Shown here one piece after another: positions 1 through 8,454 of a stretch of DNA of 19,931 bases. The DNA is from an uncultured Prevotella sp. (lineage in GTDB: Bacteria; Bacteroidota; Bacteroidia; Bacteroidales; Bacteroidaceae). Both the position numbers and the translations under genes were made by a program. Below the pieces are notes generated by a model. It saw nothing but the letters and a program-made list of their open reading frames with translations. It did no database searches and had not been told where the DNA came from. Every line of letters starts with the position of its first letter. The stretch's first letter is position 1. The stretch is from positions 1-19,931 of the forward strand of contig CALZDK010000008.1 of the NCBI GenBank assembly GCA_945637645.1, written 5' to 3'.

Positions 1-9
1 ATCACCTCA

Positions 10-1659
10 TCACGTTCCTGTCCATACAAATTCGCCTATCACCCAAGGAAAGTCCTCCTGACAACGCCAGTCGTCGTCGGGAAGGTTGCTCCATGAGCAG
101 TATTCTGTGTCGTAGCTTGAACATTGTCCGTCGGCATATACGGCATTGTCGCTCACTACAACGGGGAACTTATATACACCTCGTGAGCTTACCGTTGATG
201 CCGTTTCCGATCCAAGTAGGAATCCTTGTGGCAGCTGTGCGATGTTCTTCTCATATTTATGAACGCGATAGTTGAATCCCGGCACGTCCATCACCTGTGC
301 AAATCCAGACTTCAAGGCAGCCTCGGCACGGTCCATACCTTGTGTAACGGTGCGCGAGGGGTCGAGACGGTGGCAGATGTCCTGCAGGTGGCGTGAGATT
401 TTTACACCTTCCTCGCTCCACTGCTCCGGTATCTCGTTGCCTATGCTCCACATTATGATGGAAGGATGGTTGCGGTGGTGAAGCACAAGGTTCTCAATGT
501 CGCGGTCAGACCATTCCTTGAAGAATTTGGCATAGCCGTTCTTGCACTTTGGATAAATCCACATGTCGAAACTCTCCGCCATAACCATCATGCCAAGCGA
601 GTCGCAAATGTCCATCTGCATGGTTGATGGCATGTTGTGGGCTGTACGTATTGCGTCGCAACCCATAGCCTTCATTGTCTTTATCTGTCTGATAAGTGCA
701 GCCTTGTTCTCTGCGGCCCCGAGAGGACCGAGGTCATGGTGGAGGCACACTCCCTTTATCTTGCGGCTCTTGCCGTTAAGCTGGAAACCGCCTTCCTTGG
801 TCACGCTGATGGTGCGTATTCCAACCTTGTGGCTCTCGGTGTCAAGAAGTTTGCCGTCTGCATACTGATTCATGGTTAGTGTGTAGAGATAGGGCGATTC
901 TGGCGACCACAGCTTCGGGTTGTCAAACCAAAGGCGCATCATCATGTTGCCGTCCTTCGTTGGTGGCACGGAAGCCGATGCCACTATGCGTCCTTCAGCG
1001 TCGGCGAGCAGTGCCTCTGTCTTGCCTTGCTTGCCTATCACCTTTGCCTTTACCTCAAGCGTGGCTTGTTTTTCTGTGGCGTCGATGGTGCGAATGTAGG
1101 TCTGCCATGGTTCAAAGCGTGTGTCACCATTTAGCAAGAGCCTTACCGGACGATATAGTCCGCCTCCTGGATACCAGCGGCTGCTTTCCTCCACGTTGTT
1201 GAGGTCTATCTCAATGTTCAGCGTGGATATTTCGGGTGTCAGCGGAATGTTTACGTTGAAGGCATTGTAGCCGTAGGGCCAATAAGCGAGTTCCTTTCCG
1301 TTTACCCTTACGTGGGCGTTGCTCATCGCACCGTCAACCATAAGTGTGGCGTTAGTGTAGCCTTGGGGCAAAGTGACGGAGGTACGGTAGTGCCCTTCGC
1401 CAATCCATGGCAGAGCGCCTGATCGTCCTGATTTCTCCGATTTTTCTTTCTCGCCGTTCTGTTCTATGGCTACATACTGCAGGTCCCATTTCTTGTCAAA
1501 AGGTCCTGCTATAGCCCAGTCGTGTGGTATGTTTACGCTTTTCCATGATGCGTTGTCGCGTGAGAATTGCCAACCTTCGGTCAGCGTCAGCATCTGTCGT
1601 TGCTGTGCATTGGCGATAGCAGTGAATGCCAAGGCAGCTATTGTCAGTTTTATTCGCAT
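10..1659 (-). CDS. GH2 family glycoside hydrolase (beta-galactosidase-like), probably frameshifted or truncated
   Basis: Exported glycoside hydrolase family 2 enzyme, expected to remove beta-linked sugars from oligosaccharides in the periplasm. Residues 1-18 are a Sec signal peptide with likely cleavage after ANA. A jelly-roll sugar-binding domain (about 24-185), an Ig-like GH2 domain (about 187-283) and the TIM-barrel catalytic domain (about 285-549) follow. The acid/base is E409 in the GNE motif (MWSIGNE) and the likely nucleophile is E485 in LLGSETAS. The frame ends in two consecutive TGA codons directly after GEFVWTGT, where family members normally continue as WTGxDYLGEP and reach 800 residues or more. 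Skipping one base restores an Asp two residues after WTG, so a frameshift (pseudogene or sequence error) is likely; the downstream part lies outside the window. The start is 18 bases after the penicillin-binding protein stop, suggesting cotranscription. Family assignment is firm; substrate is not known. Confidence 0.85.
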   Translation of the reverse strand: MRIKLTIAALAFTAIANAQQRQMLTLTEGWQFSRDNASWKSVNIPHDWAIAGPFDKKWDLQYVAIEQNGEKEKSEKSGRSGALPWIGEGHYRTSVTLPQGYTNATLMVDGAMSNAHVRVNGKELAYWPYGYNAFNVNIPLTPEISTLNIEIDLNNVEESSRWYPGGGLYRPVRLLLNGDTRFEPWQTYIRTIDATEKQATLEVKAKVIGKQGKTEALLADAEGRIVASASVPPTKDGNMMMRLWFDNPKLWSPESPYLYTLTMNQYADGKLLDTESHKVGIRTISVTKEGGFQLNGKSRKIKGVCLHHDLGPLGAAENKAALIRQIKTMKAMGCDAIRTAHNMPSTMQMDICDSLGMMVMAESFDMWIYPKCKNGYAKFFKEWSDRDIENLVLHHRNHPSIIMWSIGNEIPEQWSEEGVKISRHLQDICHRLDPSRTVTQGMDRAEAALKSGFAQVMDVPGFNYRVHKYEKNIAQLPQGFLLGSETASTVSSRGVYKFPVVVSDNAVYADGQCSSYDTEYCSWSNLPDDDWRCQEDFPWVIGEFVWTGT

Positions 1660-1677
1660 AGATTATGAGTGTGTAGT

Positions 1678-4227
1678 TTATAAATATACATCTTCGTAAG
1701 TAGGTTGCTTTTTCTTCTTTTTCTCTGTAGCTTCCTGCTTGTTGGGCTCGTTGTGTTTCTCTGTTGCCTGTGGCACGGCGTTAGGGTCGGCGTTGGTCTT
1801 GTTCTCCACGTCGCCTTCAATCGGGTTGCCGTTCTCGTCGAGTGTCACAGGTTGTTCGGACACCACCTCGGTGCTGTCAACGAGGGTGGAGTCCTCCACG
1901 GAGCTTTGCCAATAGCTTGAGCAGTTGTAGTCCTCGTAGGCAATGTCGTCCTTTGCCTTTGCAAACTTACCATGATATTGCTTCATGGCAGGGTCGTTGA
2001 GCACTGACTCAAAGAAATATCCGCAGATGGGCAGTGCCGTACGGCTTCCCTGTCCGAGGGCACCGGTGCGGAAGTGTATGCAACGGTATTCTCCTCCCAC
2101 CCATGCTCCTGCTACAAGGTTTGGGCTGACGCCTACAAACCATGCGTCGGAGTGGTTGTTGGAAGTTCCTGTCTTTCCACCAAATTCAGTGTCGTTGTGC
2201 TTGCCAACATATCCCCAAAGACTCATGCTCGTGCCTCCAGGCTCACGAAGTCCGCCCTGAAGCATCTGCTGCATGAGGAATGCGCTGCGGTAGGGTATTG
2301 CCTGCTTTTGTAAGGTTGGAGCGGTATATACCTCATTGCCGTCGCGGTCGAGTATGCGGGTCACGAGAATAGCCTCGTGCATCTTTCCGTCGTTGACTAT
2401 TGTGCTGTAGGAGTTTACCAGTTCAAGAAGATTCACGTCGCTTGCGCCGAGGGCGAGGGCAGGAGCATTGTCGAGCTTGCTCTTAATGCCCATTGCGTGG
2501 GCTGTCTCTATGATATTCGGTATGCCCATCTCCTGACCGAGTTTCACGGCAATGGAGTTTATACTCTGGGCAAAGGCACCCTTTAGTGGGATTGTGTCGC
2601 CAGTGAAATATCCGTTGGCATTTGTCGGACACCAGTTCACCTCTTTCTTCTTCTGTGCGTCATACACCTTCATGCTGATGAACTCGTCCCTTCGGCGGTC
2701 GCAGGGAGTGAGTCCCTGATTCATTGCCTCTGTATATACGAAAAGCTTGAAAGTGGATCCTGGCTGTCTCATTGCCGTCACCTTGTCGTATTTCCACGAC
2801 TTGAAGTCGATGTCGCCCACCCAAGCCTTGACATGTCCGTTGTGTGGGTCCATGGCAACGAAACCGCAGTGCATGAACTTTACCATATAGCGTATGGAGT
2901 CCATCGACGACATTTCCATCTCCACTGTTCCCTTCTCATAGTCGAAGAGTTTCACTTTGTGTGGGCGGTTCATATAGTAGTTGATAGAGTCCGGGTCGTT
3001 GGGGAAACGTTGCAGCAGTTCCTTATAGCAAGGCTGTCGCTTGGCAATTCCCTCAATAAACCCTGCAATCTCCTGATGTTTCTCGTCCTGCCAAGGGTTG
3101 GTGTTTCCCCAATGGTTCTTGAAGTTACGCTGCACCACCTTCATCTGCTTTATGGCAGCTTCCTCGGCATATTTCTGCATACGGGTGTCGAGAGTGGTGT
3201 AGATTTTCAGTCCGCTGGCATCGAGGTCATAACCATTTTCCTCGCACCAGTCGTCGAGATAGTTTGCTACTGCCTCGCGGAAATATTGAGCCTGTCCGTC
3301 GTAGCGGCTCTCCACGCTGTAGTCGAGTTTTATTGGTATTGTCTTCAGTGAGTCATACGCCTCACGCGAAAGATGACCGTGGTTCACCATGTTGTTGAGC
3401 ACGGTGTTGCGGCGCTTAAGGCTGTTATCGGGATTGATGCGTGGATTGTAGTATGTCGTGGCCTTGAGCATTCCGACGAGAATGGCAGCCTGGTCGGTGG
3501 TCATCTCCTTTGGTGTGGTGCCGAAATAGGTCTTGCATGCCGTCTTTATGCCGAAGGCGTTGGAGCCGAAATCCACAGTATTGGCATACATGGTAAGAAT
3601 CTCGTCCTTGCTGAAAATATACTCCAACTTCACGGCTGTAATCCACTCCTTGCTCTTCATTATAAGAATCTTCAATCCAGGAATGTTTCCGAGAAGACCT
3701 GTAGAGTAGTTGGTACGAACCCGGAAGAGGTTCTTGGCAAGTTGTTGGGTGATTGTGGATGCACCACGGGCATCGCGGTGAATGGCGTAATCTTTAAGTG
3801 CGGCGAAGATGCCGATGGGGTCGATACCCTTGTGGTGGAAGAAACGTTCGTCCTCCGTGTCGATGAGCGCACGGAAGAACTCAGGGTTGATTTCCTCATA
3901 TTTCACTGGAGTGCGGTTCTCGTTGAAGAACTTGCCGAGCAGTACGCCATCGGCACTGTATATCTCAGAAGCCTGGTTGCTGACAGGATTCTTTATCTGT
4001 GAAATGCCGGGCGACTTTCCGAAAAGCCAAAGGAAGTTGATATCTACGGCACCAAGATAAAGTACAAGTAGCACCACGAACGTGACCATAGCCACCACGG
4101 TCTTGATGTACCATCTCTTTCCTTTATACAATCCTTTATACCACGAACCGAAGTTTCGGATCGCTGACCAGATGGAGCCAAAAAAACGTGCTACGACTCC
4201 TTTTCTTCTCTCTTCGTTATCGTTCAT
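1678..4227 (-). CDS. Class A penicillin-binding protein 1A (bifunctional transglycosylase/transpeptidase)
   Basis: Polymerises lipid II into glycan strands and cross-links the peptides at the outer face of the inner membrane. With the ATG at 4227 the product has 849 residues. A short basic cytoplasmic segment precedes one membrane anchor (about 42-61). The GT51 transglycosylase domain carries EDERFFHHKG (catalytic E125) and RGASTITQQLAKN (154-166). The transpeptidase domain has SxxK at S491-K494 (GSTFK), SxN at S555-N557 and KTGT at 685-688. The tail is rich in Lys, Glu, Asn and Gln and ends KKKKKQPTYEDVYL. An in-frame GTG at 4269 would add 14 residues, but it lies inside an 8-bp tandem repeat and overlaps the miaA stop, so ATG at 4227 (22 bases after miaA) is preferred. 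Bacteroidetes genomes carry several paralogues, so the exact name (mrcA/ponA) is left open. Confidence 0.95.
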   Translation of the reverse strand: MNDNEERRKGVVARFFGSIWSAIRNFGSWYKGLYKGKRWYIKTVVAMVTFVVLLVLYLGAVDINFLWLFGKSPGISQIKNPVSNQASEIYSADGVLLGKFFNENRTPVKYEEINPEFFRALIDTEDERFFHHKGIDPIGIFAALKDYAIHRDARGASTITQQLAKNLFRVRTNYSTGLLGNIPGLKILIMKSKEWITAVKLEYIFSKDEILTMYANTVDFGSNAFGIKTACKTYFGTTPKEMTTDQAAILVGMLKATTYYNPRINPDNSLKRRNTVLNNMVNHGHLSREAYDSLKTIPIKLDYSVESRYDGQAQYFREAVANYLDDWCEENGYDLDASGLKIYTTLDTRMQKYAEEAAIKQMKVVQRNFKNHWGNTNPWQDEKHQEIAGFIEGIAKRQPCYKELLQRFPNDPDSINYYMNRPHKVKLFDYEKGTVEMEMSSMDSIRYMVKFMHCGFVAMDPHNGHVKAWVGDIDFKSWKYDKVTAMRQPGSTFKLFVYTEAMNQGLTPCDRRRDEFISMKVYDAQKKKEVNWCPTNANGYFTGDTIPLKGAFAQSINSIAVKLGQEMGIPNIIETAHAMGIKSKLDNAPALALGASDVNLLELVNSYSTIVNDGKMHEAILVTRILDRDGNEVYTAPTLQKQAIPYRSAFLMQQMLQGGLREPGGTSMSLWGYVGKHNDTEFGGKTGTSNNHSDAWFVGVSPNLVAGAWVGGEYRCIHFRTGALGQGSRTALPICGYFFESVLNDPAMKQYHGKFAKAKDDIAYEDYNCSSYWQSSVEDSTLVDSTEVVSEQPVTLDENGNPIEGDVENKTNADPNAVPQATEKHNEPNKQEATEKKKKKQPTYEDVYL

Positions 4228-4245
4228 ACTCGAGATGTTTTTATT

Positions 4246-4285
4246 CAGTTCACTCGTCAACTTGTTCACTCGTCAACTTGTCAAC
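4246..4285. repeat. Five-unit 8-bp tandem repeat at the miaA/PBP junction
   Basis: Read on the minus strand, this is five consecutive 8-base units: GTTGACAA, GTTGACGA, GTGAACAA, GTTGACGA, GTGAACTG. It encodes the last residues of MiaA (KLTSEQVDE), contains the miaA stop codon, and supplies the misleading GTG start for the downstream penicillin-binding protein. The unit matches the larger repeat between ftnA and trmB (14162-14293), so it belongs to a dispersed family. Confidence 0.85.
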
Positions 4286-5173
4286 TATAAAATTATTTAT
4301 TTTTTCTGTTTCAGCGGCATCAAACCATACGATGTCGTCGTCTTTCTTATACCATGTAAGCTGCTTGCGGGCATATCGGCGTGTGTTGCCTTTTATCCGT
4401 TCCACAGCCTCGTCGAGCGACCAATGTCCATCAATATAGTTGAACATTTCCTTGTAACCTACTGTGTTGAGCGCATTTAGCTGCCTCATTGGATAGAGTC
4501 TCATGGCTTCCTCCTCCAGACCTTCTTCCATCATTGAATCAACGCGGCTGTTGATGCGCTGGTAGAGTGTCTCACGCTGGCGGTTGAGTGCTATCTTCAC
4601 TATACGGAACGGACGCTGTTTCCTCTCCCTTACGCGGAACGATGTATAGGTGAGGCCTGTCTGATGACAAATCTCCAGACCATGTACCACACGTCGTGCA
4701 TTGTTTCGGTCAACGATGTCGTAGTATTCCGGGTCCTTCTCCTTTAGTTCGTTGAGGAGAGTCTGCAGACCCTCGTCGGCAAGTCGCCGCTTGTAGAGTT
4801 CCCTGACATCGTCGCGTATGGTGGGAATGTCGTCGATACCGTTGCATACGGCATCAATGTACATCATGCTCCCTCCCGTCATCAGTGCAATGCCGTCGTT
4901 GCGTCCCTCAAACATCTTGCTCAGCAGTTCCATCACTTCTTGCTCATACATGGAGGCATTGTAGTAGGCATCCAAGTCGAGCGTGCCTACGAAATAATGT
5001 TTCACACGCGCAAGCTGGATCTCGGTTGGCGCTGCCGTGCCTATCTGCATGCCCCGGTATATTTGACGGGAGTCGGCATTGATGATGGGAATTCCATAAC
5101 TCTCCGCAATGTTGAGGCATAGGTCGGTCTTGCCAACGGCTGTAGGTCCAGTGATGACGAGGAGCGTGTTCAT
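4250..5173 (-). CDS. miaA: tRNA dimethylallyltransferase MiaA
   Basis: Transfers a dimethylallyl group from DMAPP to N6 of A37 in tRNAs that read codons starting with U. The Walker A loop GPTAVGKT spans residues 9-16. It is followed by the family motif with DSRQIYRGMQIGTAAP (about 34-49), the TGGSMMY segment, and the C-terminal ARKQLTWYKKD motif that is typical of MiaA. The length of 307 residues is normal for the family. The last nine residues (KLTSEQVDE) are encoded by an 8-bp tandem repeat and follow the expected end of the conserved fold, so they look like an acquired tail. The gene starts 2 bases after the lpxA stop and is surely cotranscribed with it. Confidence 0.96.
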   Translation of the reverse strand: MNTLLVITGPTAVGKTDLCLNIAESYGIPIINADSRQIYRGMQIGTAAPTEIQLARVKHYFVGTLDLDAYYNASMYEQEVMELLSKMFEGRNDGIALMTGGSMMYIDAVCNGIDDIPTIRDDVRELYKRRLADEGLQTLLNELKEKDPEYYDIVDRNNARRVVHGLEICHQTGLTYTSFRVRERKQRPFRIVKIALNRQRETLYQRINSRVDSMMEEGLEEEAMRLYPMRQLNALNTVGYKEMFNYIDGHWSLDEAVERIKGNTRRYARKQLTWYKKDDDIVWFDAAETEKINNFIVDKLTSEQVDE

Positions 5174-5175
5174 TG

Positions 5176-5946
5176 TCAGCGTATTACACCGCGTTTAGAG
5201 TTCTCGAAGAACTTGCAGATATACTCAACCTCCTTTACGCCGGGATATTTTGCCCTTGCCTCCTGTATGCCATCCTTTATTATGCCGTTGGCATAGATGG
5301 TGCGGTAGGTGTCGTGTATCATGTCTATCTGCTCGTTGCTGTAGCCACGTCGGCGTAGTCCGATGATGTTGATGCCGCAGTAGCGTGTCGGCTCCTTGCC
5401 TGCTATAACGTATGGTGGGATGTCGAGGCTGAAGCGGCAACCGCCCTGTATCATGACGTAACCTCCAATGCGGCAGAACTGATGGCAGAGTACTGTGGCG
5501 CTGATAATGGCGTTGTCGTCAATCTCCACCTCTCCGGCAAGTTTTGTTGAGTTGCCGATGATGAGACCACTGCCGAGGATGCAGTCGTGGGCGACGTGCA
5601 TATTCTCCATAAGCAAGTTGTTGGAACCAACCACGGTCTTTCCACGACTTGCCGTACCACGGCTGATAGTCACGTTTTCGCGTATGCTGTTGTTGTCTCC
5701 AATCTCACACAGAGTCTCTTCTCCCTTAAATTTCAAGTCCTGCGGCTTGGTGCTGATGCTTGCGCCTGGGAAGAACTCGTTGCCGTTGCCTATGCGTGCG
5801 CCCTGGTGTATGGTGACGCTGTTGAGCAACTTGTTGTTATCTCCAATGACAACATCCTTGTCTATGTAACAGAATGGCCCTATCTCGTTGTTGTTTCCAA
5901 GCTTTGCTTCGGGATGAACGAAGGCCATTGGACTGATTGTGTTCAT
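5176..5946 (-). CDS. lpxA: Acyl-ACP--UDP-N-acetylglucosamine O-acyltransferase LpxA
   Basis: Catalyses the first step of lipid A synthesis, moving a 3-hydroxyacyl chain from ACP to the 3-OH of UDP-GlcNAc in the cytoplasm. The N-terminal two thirds are left-handed beta-helix hexapeptide repeats (for example AKLGNN, EIGPFC, VVIGDN, ARIGNG). The MHVAHDC motif gives H117 and H120, equivalent to E. coli H122 and catalytic H125. CHQFCRIGG (154-162) and the DIPPYVIAGKEP loop are also family-specific. The C-terminal helical region starts near INIIGLRRRG. The 256-residue length is normal. The segment around residues 166-173 (IQGGCRFS) differs from the E. coli acyl-chain ruler region, which fits the longer chains of Bacteroidetes lipid A, but that is inference. 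It sits 61 bases after lpxC-fabZ. Confidence 0.96.
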   Translation of the reverse strand: MNTISPMAFVHPEAKLGNNNEIGPFCYIDKDVVIGDNNKLLNSVTIHQGARIGNGNEFFPGASISTKPQDLKFKGEETLCEIGDNNSIRENVTISRGTASRGKTVVGSNNLLMENMHVAHDCILGSGLIIGNSTKLAGEVEIDDNAIISATVLCHQFCRIGGYVMIQGGCRFSLDIPPYVIAGKEPTRYCGINIIGLRRRGYSNEQIDMIHDTYRTIYANGIIKDGIQEARAKYPGVKEVEYICKFFENSKRGVIR

Positions 5947-5952
5947 ATGTTA

Positions 5953-5976
5953 ATATTGAAATATTGAAAAATTGAA
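5953..5976. repeat. 8-bp tandem repeat upstream of lpxA
   Basis: The units ATATTGAA, ATATTGAA and AAATTGAA lie in the 61-base gap between lpxC-fabZ and lpxA, only 7 bases from the lpxA start codon. The unit resembles those at the ilvE/ftnA and S8 protease/xseA junctions. No promoter of the TAnnTTTG type was seen in this gap. Confidence 0.65.
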
Positions 5977-6007
5977 ATAATTAAGTTTCGCTTTTGCTCA
6001 ACATATA

Positions 6008-7399
6008 TTATTTGTTCTTCACAATCTGTGCGGTGAACGTGGCTTCGGAAACGACGTGGTCGCCTACGAAGACGTAGCCCTTCATCGACGATATGCCGTG
6101 GCGTATCGGTGCCAGAAGGTCAACCTTGAAGAGGAGAGTGTCGCCAGGCACTACCTTCTGACGGAACTTCACGTCGTCGATTCTCAGGAAGTATGTTGAC
6201 CAGCGCTCTGGCTCTTCCACGGAGTTGAGAACCAGCAGTCCTCCACACTGTGCCATTGCCTCTATTTGCAGAACGCCAGGCATTACTGGTTCCTGTGGGA
6301 AATGTCCCTGGAAGAATGGCTCGTTGCTTGTCACGTTCTTCACGCCTACAATGCTTGTAGCTCCGAGTGCTATTACCTTATCCACGAGCTGCATTGGATA
6401 GCGGTGGGGGAGAAGCTCACGGATGCGGTTGACATCCATCAGCGGCTCCTCGTTGGGATCGTAGATGGGAGCTTGGATCTCGTGCTTGCGGATCTCCTTA
6501 CGCATCTGTCGTGCGAACTTGTTGTTGATGGTGTGTCCAGGACGTGTGGCTATGATGCGACCCTTTATTGGCTTGCCTATTAGTGCCATGTCGCCAATGA
6601 TGTCGAGCAACTTGTGGCGTGTGCACTCGTTTTCCCATACAAGAGGCTTATGCTGGATATAGCCAAGGTTTGTCGCGTCGCGGTGCTCTGCGTGGAGCAT
6701 GTCGGCGAGCTTGTCGAGCTGCTCCTGCGAGATTTGCTTCTCGTAGATTACGATGGCGTTGTCGAGGTCGCCTCCCTTGATAAGGTTGGCGTTGAGCAGA
6801 GGTTCAATGTCGCGCACGAAAACGAAAGTGCGTGCAGGAGAGATTTCTTTGGAGAAATCCTCCATGCGGTCGAGTGAGGCAAACTGGCTGTCGATGTATT
6901 TCGAGTTGAAGGAACACATGGCTGTGATGCTGAACTCCTCGTCGGGCAGAATGGTTATGCAAGAACCTGTATTCTCGTCCTTAACCTCAATTTTCTTGCG
7001 TATGACGTACCAGTCCTTTGGCGCGTTAAGCTCCTCAACACCAACCTCATTTATTTTATCAACATATTTAACAGCGCTTCCGTCGAGTATTGGGAACTCA
7101 GGACCATTCACCTGTATGAGGCAGTTGTCGATGCCGAGGGCGTAAAGTGCAGCCAGTCCATGCTCCACGGTGGATATGCGTATGTCGCCTTTGCCGAGCA
7201 CGGTTCCACGCTGGGTGTCGATAACATTCTCGGCTATTGCTTCCACTATAGGCTCTCCCGGAAGGTCGATGCGCTGAATCTTATATCCGTGGTTCTCTTT
7301 TGCAGGATTGAAGGTGACGGTCAGACTGAGACCTGTGTGAAGTCCTTTTCCGCAAAGCGAGAAACTTCCCTTCAACGTCGTTTGTTTCGTCATATTCAT
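6008..7399 (-). CDS. lpxC/fabZ: Bifunctional UDP-3-O-acyl-GlcNAc deacetylase / 3-hydroxyacyl-ACP dehydratase (LpxC-FabZ fusion)
   Basis: A natural fusion of two enzymes known in Bacteroidetes. The LpxC part (about 1-305) performs the committed, zinc-dependent deacetylation step of lipid A synthesis. Its zinc ligands are H80 in STVEHG, H262 and D266 in HKLLD, and H289 in PGHTINN is the general acid. The FabZ part (about 318-463) dehydrates 3-hydroxyacyl-ACP in fatty acid synthesis; it begins with ELLPHRYPMQLVD and has catalytic H366 and E380 in QGHFPQEPVMPGVLQIEAMAQ-type sequence. The fusion joins the two enzymes that compete for 3-hydroxyacyl-ACP flux between lipid A and phospholipid. ATG at 7399 starts 2 bases after the lpxD stop; a second ATG is at codon 3. 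Gene order lpxD-lpxC/fabZ-lpxA follows the pathway cluster. Confidence 0.97.
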   Translation of the reverse strand: MNMTKQTTLKGSFSLCGKGLHTGLSLTVTFNPAKENHGYKIQRIDLPGEPIVEAIAENVIDTQRGTVLGKGDIRISTVEHGLAALYALGIDNCLIQVNGPEFPILDGSAVKYVDKINEVGVEELNAPKDWYVIRKKIEVKDENTGSCITILPDEEFSITAMCSFNSKYIDSQFASLDRMEDFSKEISPARTFVFVRDIEPLLNANLIKGGDLDNAIVIYEKQISQEQLDKLADMLHAEHRDATNLGYIQHKPLVWENECTRHKLLDIIGDMALIGKPIKGRIIATRPGHTINNKFARQMRKEIRKHEIQAPIYDPNEEPLMDVNRIRELLPHRYPMQLVDKVIALGATSIVGVKNVTSNEPFFQGHFPQEPVMPGVLQIEAMAQCGGLLVLNSVEEPERWSTYFLRIDDVKFRQKVVPGDTLLFKVDLLAPIRHGISSMKGYVFVGDHVVSEATFTAQIVKNK

Positions 7400-7401
7400 T
7401 C

Positions 7402-8439
7402 TTAAACTGTTTTGTTTTTCAATTCTTCTACTTGTTTTTGCAACTCGTTGAGCTGCTTGTATATCTCAGGAAGGCGACGGAATATGGCCTGCGACTTGAA
7501 ATAAGCCTTTGGCTCCATCGGCGGTGTCCCGATGAGGGTCTCGTTGCCTTTTATCTTGCCTGGTACTCCCGACTGTGCGCCGAGGAATGTCTTGTCGCCT
7601 ATGGTGATGTGGCCGGCAATGCCTACCTGACCGCCGAACATACACCAAGATCCTACCTTGGTGCTGCCTGCAATGCCCACTTGTGCCGACATTACGGTGT
7701 TCTCGCCTATCTCGCAGTTGTGTGCCACCTGAACAAGGTTGTCGAGCTTCACTCCCTTGTGTATTATGGTGCTGCCCATCGTTGAGCGGTCAACGCAGGT
7801 GTTGGCTCCTATCTCTACATTGTCCTCAATTATGACATTGCCTATCTGTGGAATCTTGTCGTAGCACTCGTTGTTTGGCGCGAATCCGAAGCCGTCAGCA
7901 CCAATCACACAGCCTGCGTGGAGCACGCAGTTGCTTCCCACCTTACAGTGGTGATAGACCACGGCATTGCTGTAAATCTCCGTGTTGTCTCCTACAGAAG
8001 CCTTCTCTCCAATGGTGACGTGAGGATGCAGCACGCATCCGTCGCCGATTACCACGTCAGGGCCGATAGCCACGAAAGGACCGATATAGCAGTCCTTGCC
8101 CACCTTTGCCGAAGGATGTATGAAGGCTAATGAGTCGATGCCCACTTTCTTTGGTTTCATGGAAGCATAGAGTTGCAGCAGCTTTGCCACACACTCGTAG
8201 GCATCCTTCACTCTTATCAGTGTAGCCTTTGTCTCCTTTTCCAACTTCACATCTTCGTTTATCAGCACTATCGACGACTCCGTGTCGTAGATATAGTGGA
8301 GGTATTTCATGTTTGAGAGGAAAGAGATTGCTCCCTTTTTGCCCTCTTCTATCTTGGCAAATGTATTGACGCTCGCCAATTCGTCTCCCTCAACTTTTCC
8401 GCCGACGTATTCGGCTATCTGTTTAGCTGTAAATTCCAT
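7402..8439 (-). CDS. lpxD: UDP-3-O-(3-hydroxyacyl)glucosamine N-acyltransferase LpxD
   Basis: Third enzyme of lipid A synthesis, adding the N-linked 3-hydroxyacyl chain to UDP-3-O-acyl-glucosamine. The N-terminal uridine-binding domain (about 1-100) contains the AISFLSNMKY segment. A long left-handed beta-helix of hexapeptide repeats follows (about 105-300), with catalytic H240 in DNLVQVAHNC, matching E. coli H239. The FGFAPNN segment (184-190) and GGQVGIAGH are also characteristic. The C-terminus (about 318-343) is a heptad-like helix (LPEIYKQLNELQKQVEELKN) expected for trimer packing. The length of 345 residues is standard. It starts 15 bases after pyrF. Confidence 0.97.
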   Translation of the reverse strand: MEFTAKQIAEYVGGKVEGDELASVNTFAKIEEGKKGAISFLSNMKYLHYIYDTESSIVLINEDVKLEKETKATLIRVKDAYECVAKLLQLYASMKPKKVGIDSLAFIHPSAKVGKDCYIGPFVAIGPDVVIGDGCVLHPHVTIGEKASVGDNTEIYSNAVVYHHCKVGSNCVLHAGCVIGADGFGFAPNNECYDKIPQIGNVIIEDNVEIGANTCVDRSTMGSTIIHKGVKLDNLVQVAHNCEIGENTVMSAQVGIAGSTKVGSWCMFGGQVGIAGHITIGDKTFLGAQSGVPGKIKGNETLIGTPPMEPKAYFKSQAIFRRLPEIYKQLNELQKQVEELKNKTV

Positions 8440-8454
8440 ATCGCATCAATGTTA

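Noticed and set aside
2833..4002. Two long plus-strand open frames (172 and 209 codons)
   Set aside because: Both are antisense to the penicillin-binding protein and arise from its codon use; no signal, motif or promoter supports them.
4228..4269. GTG start adding 14 residues to the penicillin-binding protein
   Set aside because: It lies in a tandem repeat and overlaps the end of miaA; the ATG at 4227 gives the normal N-terminus.
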